The position numbers and the translations under genes were made by a program. The notes below the pieces were generated by a model, which worked only from the letters and a program-made list of their open reading frames with translations, made no database searches and was not told the DNA's origin. Below, piece after piece: positions 16,841 to 24,077 of a stretch of DNA of 64,000 nucleotides. This stretch comes from Clostridiales bacterium (GTDB taxonomy: Bacteria > Bacillota > Clostridia > Saccharofermentanales > Saccharofermentanaceae), in the NCBI GenBank assembly GCA_017545245.1, contig JAFWPB010000016.1, positions 62,001-126,000 on the forward strand, written 5' to 3'. How positions within the stretch are numbered: the first letter of the stretch is position 1; every line of letters begins with the position of its first letter.

Positions 16841-18514
16841 TCAGGTTGTTACCGTATATAAATAGTACTCCCCGACCTGACCGACCTGCGTATAACCAGC
16901 CTCTGGAGCATAGTGTTCCTGAATATATGCCAGTATCTTATCCATATAGAATTTACTGGAGATAAAATATACATTTTCGTTGTTGACTGCATCACGGAAA
17001 GGATTCACTATGCCAAATCGGATAAGTTTCGCTTTTGTAACCGGAGTTTGCGTTTCCCAACCGCCGAGATGGTAAACATTGGCATAGTACCCCTCAGGAT
17101 ATGCACCAAACATATCATAAATGTACGAAGAACGGTCACAGAACGTTTCCAGAAGATAAAGATGGGATTGATCCTGGAAAATCGCATCATAGGCAGCAAT
17201 CGTCTTTTGAGACGTCTCTTTGGACAGGTTCGCTTTCTTATTGGCAAGATCCTGCGAAAAAGAAGCGGCATTTCCAAACAAAACTATAACAGAAAGGAGA
17301 ATAATGAAAGACGGCTTCTTCCCTTCATCATAATCGGGAGATTTGCAAAGTGCCACGATGGCAAGGCTCAAAAATGAAAACATATAGATCACAAAGTCCA
17401 CACGGTACTGCAGGTAACGTCGCATAAAAATAAAAACGATCGTAAAGACAAGGATTTCCAACACCGAAAGGATCAGATAAAGAACATTCCTGCGCTTCAG
17501 ATATATTAAATATGCACCAACAGCGAGAAAAGGAATGACAAACGAGTACGAAAGATGAGTCGTGATTGCCTCTTTCCAGATGATTCGGACGACATCCCCT
17601 GCTCTCACAGGTTCTTTTAGAGAAGCAAGTTTTTCCATCTTCTCCATTGTAAAAAGCTCCGGGTCATCAAATGTCCAGTGTGAATAGAGATAGCGGTCAT
17701 TCTCGCTGACCCCGATCGCCTTATATTCTTCCTTTTTGTCGTTATATGCCGGAAGAGCAGAATCCGTCACCGTTGCCCGAGCATTGTTGTACTCGCGATA
17801 GTATTTCCAGTCCGCATCACTGTTGTAATAAGCAGAGTCAAAGAAACGCGCCCCCAATACAGCTAAACAAGTGACAATTAAAGAAGCAAATAAAAACAAA
17901 TGGTTCCTTCCCCAGAACTTTTCTTTTTTTCGTTTTTTCCACTCCAAAAGCACTTCCAGACACATAAAAGCAGCAAATACTGCCAAACCAATCCAGAAAA
18001 CATTGAAACGGATCATACTTCCAAGAAGCGCCAGGAAAATACCAGGAAGAAACCATAGTGGCTTCTTTTTCTTGAAGAAGGCAAACCAGATAAGAAGATA
18101 TCCTGCCGCTATCGCCATGCCAGCCGTCTTTGTAAACTGCACATTGACGTAAGCATCATATAGGAAAAAGACGACAAATGCAGCATCTAAAACATACCCG
18201 ATACGGTCTTTCCAGCTGATCAACACTAATGTGATCACTTCTGCGGAAGCAAGCATAACCATATACTGAAATAAGGTAAACCAGTTTACCGAGGAGCTTA
18301 TCACATACAACTGTTTCAGAAAAAGTCCGAGAATTGCGTTAAAATACACCAGATGCGAATCCGGGCTTCCATGCAGACCAGAAACAATCGAGGCTATACC
18401 AAAATCATCATTAGTCTCAAAGTGAGGATGAAAAAAAAGCAGACACAATACCAGAAATCCTACATGAAATAGAGATATCGCCAGTATTATCCGCTTTTTC
18501 ATTTTCTGGTCCAT
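16841..18514 (-). CDS. Large polytopic membrane protein, GT-C-like, paralogue of the 20829-22643 product
   Basis: A 557-residue protein with about eleven membrane segments, beginning KKRIILAISLFHVGFLVLCLLF-type hydrophobic sequence. Directly after the first helix comes HPHFETNDDFGIASIVSG, then GSPDSHLVYFNAILGLFLK. An acidic pair in the first external loop is the hallmark position of GT-C glycosyltransferases, which use lipid-phosphate sugars, but no family can be named with certainty. The last ~130 residues form an external domain (ETFCDRSSYIYDMFGAYP and others). The frame opens at TTG 18532, inside the ribosome site; ATG 18514 lies about 11 bases after GGAG. It follows the ATP-grasp gene by 53 bases. 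Function inferred only: transfer or polymerisation of a lipid-linked sugar outside the cell. Confidence 0.7.
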   Translation of the reverse strand: MDQKMKKRIILAISLFHVGFLVLCLLFFHPHFETNDDFGIASIVSGLHGSPDSHLVYFNAILGLFLKQLYVISSSVNWFTLFQYMVMLASAEVITLVLISWKDRIGYVLDAAFVVFFLYDAYVNVQFTKTAGMAIAAGYLLIWFAFFKKKKPLWFLPGIFLALLGSMIRFNVFWIGLAVFAAFMCLEVLLEWKKRKKEKFWGRNHLFLFASLIVTCLAVLGARFFDSAYYNSDADWKYYREYNNARATVTDSALPAYNDKKEEYKAIGVSENDRYLYSHWTFDDPELFTMEKMEKLASLKEPVRAGDVVRIIWKEAITTHLSYSFVIPFLAVGAYLIYLKRRNVLYLILSVLEILVFTIVFIFMRRYLQYRVDFVIYMFSFLSLAIVALCKSPDYDEGKKPSFIILLSVIVLFGNAASFSQDLANKKANLSKETSQKTIAAYDAIFQDQSHLYLLETFCDRSSYIYDMFGAYPEGYYANVYHLGGWETQTPVTKAKLIRFGIVNPFRDAVNNENVYFISSKFYMDKILAYIQEHYAPEAGYTQVGQVGEYYLYTVTT

Positions 18515-18567
18515 ATTGCTTTTGCACTCCAAAAGCCCCAGCCCGCCGCATCACTTCCAGACAGACA

Positions 18568-19824
18568 TCACTGCCAGATAATGCCTTTGATGCTTCCGTC
18601 TGGTGCAGTCACCTCAATTTTCAGCATATCCTGAATCTGAAGGATTTTCTTCTCAAGATCCTCCCGATCCTCGCCGCAAACCAGAAGCGGGCCCTTGCGA
18701 GAACCCTTGAAAGTCATAGGTTCTGTCTCAAGACCCACTTTAATATTTACAAGAGCTACCATTTTCACATATGGCAGCGCAGTTACCTCTTCTACACCGG
18801 AAATCTTTGTGATCGTCCCTTCCGGCAGATAGAAACATACATAACCAGAAGCCTTCTGCTGTTTCGAAGCAAAGAAAGCCTCATGATCCACATCTTCTCC
18901 CAAAGCTAGGCTTAAAACAAGTTCATTGATATCCAATCCGGTCGCCAAAGGGATCAGATGCGAGGAAATATATACGCCGCCGCCACGAAGCGCACTCTCC
19001 ACGACGCGGATCTCATCCGTTTCCTCGTTGATCAAGTACTCAGAATGTACGATAGCAAAAGAAGGATGAATATAATCTGCCATTTTCTCTTCGCAAGAAA
19101 CGACCTGGTCAAGCAAAGTCTTCGTAATATTGGACGGGAAAAGCGTCTGACACGGAATCAGCACATCATCCCGATCAAAGTACTTTCTGTCTGCAAACGA
19201 AAGCAGATGATACTTTCCATCTACAATAAAGCCCTCACAAACGATTTCTTTTCCTTTGAAAAACTCTTCTACAATAGCGCTGTGCGTCTTTGACTTAGCC
19301 AAAGCAAAGCGTATCGCTTCTTTAGCACTTTCCAGATCATCGACACGCTTCACGCCGATACTGGATTGGGAATCAGACGGTTTCACGATCCACGGCAGAG
19401 GAAATTCAATACTGCCAAGATCCATATTCTCATCAAAGACAGCAATATGTTTGGGAACAGGATTACCCAGTTTATCGCAATTGTCGCGATAAGTATTCTT
19501 ATCACAGTAGGACATAACCTGATCAAAACGGTTTCCTGGAAGACCAAGTTTTTCCGCTATATATGCCACAGTCGGCATCATGAGATCATTCTGATCGGAA
19601 ATGACGGCAGTAATTCCCTCTTCTCTAGCCTTTTCTACAATCGCGTCCCTATCGTATATGTCTATAAACCAGCAGTCATCAGCAACTTCAATGGCAGGAT
19701 AATCGCCTTTTACCGTTACTACGGTAACATGGATACCCTTCGCCATAGCTTTATGGATAAGCGGCATCTGACCGATACCTGCACCAACAACAAGAAGCTT
19801 TTGTTTACTATAGTCCAGACTCAT
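18568..19824 (-). CDS. ATP-grasp ligase of the glycan locus
   Basis: ATP-grasp enzymes join a carboxylate to an amine, thiol or hydroxyl through an acyl phosphate. This 418-residue protein shows the three-domain order: N-terminal QKLLVVGAGIGQMPLIHKAM, a nucleotide grip with PWIVKPSDSQSSIGVKRV and IVEEFFKGKEIVCEGF, and the metal-binding end IRVVESALRGGGVYISSHL. It is a distant paralogue of the divergent gene at 22832-23980. Start: the frame opens at GTG 19866, which overlaps the GT2 stop as GTGA, but GGGAAGGA sits 7 bases before ATG 19824, just ahead of the conserved core; ATG is preferred, with coupling at the GTG not excluded. The substrate is unknown; an amino acid added to a sugar amine would fit the neighbours. 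Confidence 0.78.
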   Translation of the reverse strand: MSLDYSKQKLLVVGAGIGQMPLIHKAMAKGIHVTVVTVKGDYPAIEVADDCWFIDIYDRDAIVEKAREEGITAVISDQNDLMMPTVAYIAEKLGLPGNRFDQVMSYCDKNTYRDNCDKLGNPVPKHIAVFDENMDLGSIEFPLPWIVKPSDSQSSIGVKRVDDLESAKEAIRFALAKSKTHSAIVEEFFKGKEIVCEGFIVDGKYHLLSFADRKYFDRDDVLIPCQTLFPSNITKTLLDQVVSCEEKMADYIHPSFAIVHSEYLINEETDEIRVVESALRGGGVYISSHLIPLATGLDINELVLSLALGEDVDHEAFFASKQQKASGYVCFYLPEGTITKISGVEEVTALPYVKMVALVNIKVGLETEPMTFKGSRKGPLLVCGEDREDLEKKILQIQDMLKIEVTAPDGSIKGIIWQ

Positions 19825-19862
19825 TAAACGTTCCTTCCCACGCGAGAAAACATCGTCCTGCG

Positions 19863-20810
19863 TCACTTATTGATATTGATCGTTTTGCGCACTACGAACT
19901 GGTTAGCATTATTCTGCGCAACGAAAATACGGCCTACATACTCACCTACAAGGCCAAGCGACAGAAGAATCAAACCTACGAGAAATAAAAGGATTGCAAT
20001 CAGAAGATGATACTTAAAGTCAAAGCAAACACTGCAAAGTTTCAAAATCAAAGAAACGATCATATAGATTGCGCCGGTAAAGCTCAAGAATCCACCGATT
20101 CCGGCAGAAATACGAAGCGGCTTCGGAGAAAAAGCCGTATATCCATTCATCATGAGTTTGAAGGACTTGGCAAATGTATAACCAGACTTGCCCGCAACTC
20201 TCTTTCTCTCATCCATGTCGACCAACGCAATGTTCCGCGTTGTCTTTAGCGAAAGGCCTTCCAGATATGCATATGGCATATGATAGTTACTCATTGCATC
20301 AACAACAAAGCGTTTTCTTGCAATAAAATTCGTAAACACAACACCCTTTGGCTTGTTAAGGAGCCAACGTGACATACGGCTGTTCACCTTGCTGCCCATT
20401 TTCTTTAATGTGCTTTCTTTCTTTGAAGCATACTTTGCCATGGACATATCATATCCATTCTCAAGCGGTGCAACCAGATCCCAAATACGATCAAGCGGGC
20501 ACTGGCCGTCATCGTCAACAGTAATCGCTATCTGTCCACGAACAAAAGAATAACCGGCAAGTATAGCATGATGCTTTCCACTGTTGATTGCAAGATCTAC
20601 AACCTTCACTTTATCGTTTTTCGCTGCACACTCTTCCAAAGTAGCAATTACATTATCCGGTGAACCGTCATTTACGGCGATGACCTCATAATCATATTTA
20701 TTCTGCTCGGAAAAGCGCTGGTTAATCTCATCGATTACACCTGCAACAGTCTTCTCACTTCCATAACACGGAATGATAATGCTGATCAGATTTTCAATCT
20801 CTTCTCTCAT
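19863..20810 (-). CDS. GT2 glycosyltransferase with two C-terminal membrane helices (polyprenyl-phosphate type)
   Basis: A 315-residue GT-A enzyme of the ArnC/GtrB kind: ISIIIPCYGSEKTVAGVIDE, VIAVNDGSPDNVIATLEE, the metal motif AITVDDDGQCPLDRIWD near residue 95, and C-terminal helices GIGGFLSFTGAIYMIVSLIL and LIAILLFLVGLILLSLGLVG followed by VGRIFVAQNNANQFVVRKT. The family charges undecaprenyl phosphate with a sugar on the cytoplasmic face. It sits 18 bases after the stop of a GT-C-like membrane protein gene, mirroring the GT2/YfhO pair at 11559-15481. The two GT2 proteins are clearly different (DDDGQ versus DLQDP metal sites), suggesting two different donor sugars. Confidence 0.86.
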   Translation of the reverse strand: MREEIENLISIIIPCYGSEKTVAGVIDEINQRFSEQNKYDYEVIAVNDGSPDNVIATLEECAAKNDKVKVVDLAINSGKHHAILAGYSFVRGQIAITVDDDGQCPLDRIWDLVAPLENGYDMSMAKYASKKESTLKKMGSKVNSRMSRWLLNKPKGVVFTNFIARKRFVVDAMSNYHMPYAYLEGLSLKTTRNIALVDMDERKRVAGKSGYTFAKSFKLMMNGYTAFSPKPLRISAGIGGFLSFTGAIYMIVSLILKLCSVCFDFKYHLLIAILLFLVGLILLSLGLVGEYVGRIFVAQNNANQFVVRKTININK

Positions 20811-20828
20811 TTTTGTTTCTTACCCTTA

Positions 20829-22643
20829 TCAATATCTCTTCGTAAACTTAAAGATGCCAACATCGCCATCTGCTACCTTCTCAACCAGTTCATAGCTCAC
20901 CCCATCGTAACGGGCACGGAGATAATCCAGAACAACAGTCGGTTCAGGACGGCGATTCAAATCACATACAAAGTATACATTATCTTCGAAGAAAGTTTCA
21001 CCTGTCAATTTAGACAAACCATTCACACGTAACTGCTCGTAATAACAGGCAGTATATGTATAACTTCCACCGGAAACGATCGCATTGGTTGGTTTTTTGT
21101 CTGTGTATGTATGGAATGCTGAATAAGAATTATAGAAATTACAGATAGTATAGTCATGAACATAGACATTTTCGGGGTGGTTCATAACATACTCTTCAAA
21201 TGCAAACATGATCCTCTGAGAGTACTTGTCCTTCTGTCTAAGGCGCACATAGACATTTTCAAGAGAAGGAAAACTCAATGCAATCAGCATCGGAAGGATA
21301 ACAGCCGCAGAAAGATGCATTTCTGCTTTTGAAAAATCGGCACTCTTCAGAGCGATATGGCAGGTCAAAGACAAGCAAGGCAACGTAACCAAAAGAAGGA
21401 CACGTAGCGGCAAACGCCCCTCATAAGAAAGATATGCAACAAAAACAAACCATGCACAAAGCGCGTAGATGATCAGAAAAATACTCATATAGTCTTTCTT
21501 GTGTAAAGCAAACACAAAAGCAAGGACAGCGAAAAAGACCATGACTACAACTGCGATCTGGGCAGATGGCTCTTCATTCATGAGCTCTGAGAACGTCATG
21601 ACACCTTCACGCAAAGTATACTGGGGATTAAACTGAGGTGACTCCACCAGCGCTTTTAGATTCTCTTTATTGATTTTCTCATCAATATAGATCAGATTAG
21701 CAATACAGTTATACAGCGTACCATCCCATCCGACAGAAGCGTACAGGTCAACATTTTCATTAAATGGTGGTTTCTTATAGTCTTGGTATTTCCCACGATA
21801 CACGTCATAACTCATGTAATCCTTGTTCAGCATTGTTCTCTTTACATAAAGATCTCCAACACGGCAAGCACCCACAAGGATAAGTGCCACCGCGATTATT
21901 GCGGCGCTACGGATAATACTCTTACCTGTAGTTTTTTTCTCCTGCCGGCATGTATCATCTCCGGGTTCTTCCTCAGTTTTTCCGGTGAGATCCTCTACAG
22001 AATCGGCTTCTTCGACCGCTTCCTTACGCATTTTTCTCTTCTTAGAAACATTCCCGAGGATCTCCAGGAAGAAATAACAGCCATAAAGTCCCAGCCAAAT
22101 CGCAATACAGAAAATACCGGCCATACGACGGCTCAAGAATGAACCAAGAATAAACACGCAGGATATAACAAGATCACTGGTTTTTCTCTCCGTTAGGTAA
22201 AGGTACATCAGGCACACGGCCGCCGCGCCGCAGATACCTGCAGTTGTAGTGAACTGCATACGTTGCATAACATACATAAAAGAAGTACAGTAAAGCCCAC
22301 AGATGATCAATATGCATATCCAGAGATTCTTCATTGTACACTTCATGGCACGAAGCACAGTATACATGATCGCGACTGTACTTAAATAAATACCCAGAAA
22401 CATAAAAACGGAATACCACTGGATAGCACCGGTGATTCTATAGAAAAAACTTATAAAACCGGCAAGAAGGCAATTATAGAATGTGAGCTGCCAGAACGGG
22501 GCCCCAGTTTTATAACCGGCAATGGAATACATCACATTCATGTCATCCACTGTCTCTAACACAATACCCTTAGTCAATATCAAAATCAAAGACAACACAG
22601 AGACGGTCGCCAGCGATATAAACCAGTATTTCTTATTACTCAT
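20829..22643 (-). CDS. Large polytopic membrane protein, GT-C-like
   Basis: A 604-residue protein with about eleven membrane segments and an acidic, low-complexity cytoplasmic insert near residues 195-240 (EEADSVEDLTGKTEEEPGDD). After the first helix it has LETVDDMNVMYSIAGYKTG, the same acidic-pair position as ETNDDFGIASIVSG in the 16841-18514 product, and a similar ending with NVYVHDYTICNFYNSYSAF. The two are therefore paralogues with little overall identity. The frame opens at TTG 22661; ATG 22643 follows GGGGTG by 11 bases. It is the first gene of a unit (with GT2, ATP-grasp and second GT-C-like gene) read from the promoter at 22677-22705. Predicted use of the GT2-made lipid-linked sugar is inference. 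Confidence 0.7.
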   Translation of the reverse strand: MSNKKYWFISLATVSVLSLILILTKGIVLETVDDMNVMYSIAGYKTGAPFWQLTFYNCLLAGFISFFYRITGAIQWYSVFMFLGIYLSTVAIMYTVLRAMKCTMKNLWICILIICGLYCTSFMYVMQRMQFTTTAGICGAAAVCLMYLYLTERKTSDLVISCVFILGSFLSRRMAGIFCIAIWLGLYGCYFFLEILGNVSKKRKMRKEAVEEADSVEDLTGKTEEEPGDDTCRQEKKTTGKSIIRSAAIIAVALILVGACRVGDLYVKRTMLNKDYMSYDVYRGKYQDYKKPPFNENVDLYASVGWDGTLYNCIANLIYIDEKINKENLKALVESPQFNPQYTLREGVMTFSELMNEEPSAQIAVVVMVFFAVLAFVFALHKKDYMSIFLIIYALCAWFVFVAYLSYEGRLPLRVLLLVTLPCLSLTCHIALKSADFSKAEMHLSAAVILPMLIALSFPSLENVYVRLRQKDKYSQRIMFAFEEYVMNHPENVYVHDYTICNFYNSYSAFHTYTDKKPTNAIVSGGSYTYTACYYEQLRVNGLSKLTGETFFEDNVYFVCDLNRRPEPTVVLDYLRARYDGVSYELVEKVADGDVGIFKFTKRY

Positions 22644-22676
22644 TTTAAAGATGCACCCCAAAAAATATATACATTT

Positions 22677-22705
22677 ATAATCACATTCTTAAGAGCTTTT
22701 GTCAA
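22677..22705 (-). promoter_or_regulatory. Candidate promoter of the 22643-16841 unit
   Basis: Minus-strand TTGACA (perfect -35), 17-base spacer, GATTAT (4/6). Shares a 190-base divergent region with the ATP-grasp gene on the plus strand. Confidence 0.5.
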
Positions 22706-22772
22706 CCAAAAGCACTGCAAAGACTTAATACCAAATCTGTTTCAGCATAACCGCTCTTTTTGATATTTACTG

Positions 22773-22800
22773 TTTACAATAACAGAAAAACGATTAAAAT
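22773..22800 (+). promoter_or_regulatory. Promoter of the divergent ATP-grasp gene
   Basis: TTTACA, 16-base spacer, TAAAAT (5/6), 32 bases before the ATG at 22832. Confidence 0.6.
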
Positions 22801-22831
22801 GTACATAGATTTTACCGAAGGAGAGATAATC

Positions 22832-23980
22832 ATGTCTAAGAAATTAGCCATAATCGGCGCTTCCTATTTACAACTCCCTTTGATTCTGCGCGCCAAGGAA
22901 ATGGGTATCGAAACACACGTATTTGCCTGGAAGGCAAACGATGTCGGCGAAACAGCAGCAGACTTCTTTTATCCAATCAGTATCATTGAAAGAGATAATA
23001 TTCTTTCCAAGTGTCAGGAAATCGGCATTGACGGCATTTGCAGCATCGCTTCCGATACTGCCATGCTGACAGTAAATTATGTGGCAGAAAAAATGGGGCT
23101 TACGGGAAACTCTATGGCTACAACAGAAGTTTCCACAAACAAACACCTCATGCGTGAGTGTTTCAAGGAGCACGGCGACCCTTCACCTTTCAGCATCGAG
23201 GTCATTAATGCAGATTTGATTGACCCGGCTTCTTTTGAATACCCGGTCATCGTAAAGCCGGAAGACCGTTCAGGGAGCCGCGGAATCACAAAAGTTCAGG
23301 ATCCAGCGCTTCTACTCGATGCGATCAAGAATGCGCAGGAGCAGAGTTTTAATGGCCGCGCCTTAGTCGAGGAATTTGTAGATGGAGATGAATTCAGTGT
23401 GGAAAGTATTTCCTGGAAAGGCGTGCACAAAATTCTGACCATCACAAAGAAATATACAACTGGATCACCGAACTTCATCGAGACCGCTCACCTTGAGCCT
23501 GCTTTTGAGGCTGGAAATGAAATCATTCCAAAGGTATATGACATGGTCCAGCACGCGCTCAACAGTTTAGGCATTCAGTATGGTGCATCCCATACCGAAT
23601 TCAAGATCAACTCCAAAGGGGAACTTCGCCTGATCGAGATTGGCGGCCGTATGGGTGGTGATTGCATCGGCAGTGCCTTGGTCAAGCTTTCTACGGGAGT
23701 TGACTTTGTAAAAGCAGTCATCGATGTAGCACTCGGACAAAAACCGGATTCAGAGATCACAGCGCACAATACCGCCGCGATCCGTTACGTCTTTACAAAG
23801 AAAGATATAGACGTACTGGAAAGCATTAAGCAGGATAACCGTATTGAAATCATTGAAGAGAACCGTATCGAACTTCCTGACCACGATGTAGTGGATAGTT
23901 CGACACGGTCCGGCTACTTCATCTTCCGTTCCACGGAGCGCGAACCTGTCGTTCACTTCGTCTCTCTGCCAAGAGACTAA
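22832..23980 (+). CDS. ATP-grasp ligase, only plus-strand gene of the glycan locus
   Basis: A 382-residue ATP-grasp enzyme, paralogous to the 18568-19824 product: KLAIIGASYLQLPLILRAKE at the N-terminus, YPVIVKPEDRSGSRGITKV and LVEEFVDGDEFSVESI for nucleotide binding, and the metal-site end ELRLIEIGGRMGGDCIG. The layout is that of PurK/carboxylate-amine ligases acting on small molecules. Start: the frame opens at 22760, but GGAG lies 8 bases before ATG 22832, and the extra upstream residues are not conserved-looking. It has its own promoter and ends at the hairpin 24007-24036, so it is monocistronic. Likely partner of the locus: ligation of an amino or hydroxy acid to an amine; substrate unknown. 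Confidence 0.8.
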   Translation: MSKKLAIIGASYLQLPLILRAKEMGIETHVFAWKANDVGETAADFFYPISIIERDNILSKCQEIGIDGICSIASDTAMLTVNYVAEKMGLTGNSMATTEVSTNKHLMRECFKEHGDPSPFSIEVINADLIDPASFEYPVIVKPEDRSGSRGITKVQDPALLLDAIKNAQEQSFNGRALVEEFVDGDEFSVESISWKGVHKILTITKKYTTGSPNFIETAHLEPAFEAGNEIIPKVYDMVQHALNSLGIQYGASHTEFKINSKGELRLIEIGGRMGGDCIGSALVKLSTGVDFVKAVIDVALGQKPDSEITAHNTAAIRYVFTKKDIDVLESIKQDNRIEIIEENRIELPDHDVVDSSTRSGYFIFRSTEREPVVHFVSLPRD

Positions 23981-24006
23981 TATCAAGGAAAAACCAATAC
24001 TATGCA

Positions 24007-24036
24007 AAAAGGGCTGTCTTTGAAGACAGCCCTTTT
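24007..24036. terminator. Bidirectional terminator between convergent genes
   Basis: Perfect 12-base stem of AAAAGGGCTGTC with its complement and a 6-base loop, between the ATP-grasp gene and the secreted transglutaminase-fold gene. Confidence 0.92.
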
Positions 24037-24077
24037 CGTATATCGAACTAAAGATGAAGCACTAAAGCCAGTGCAGA

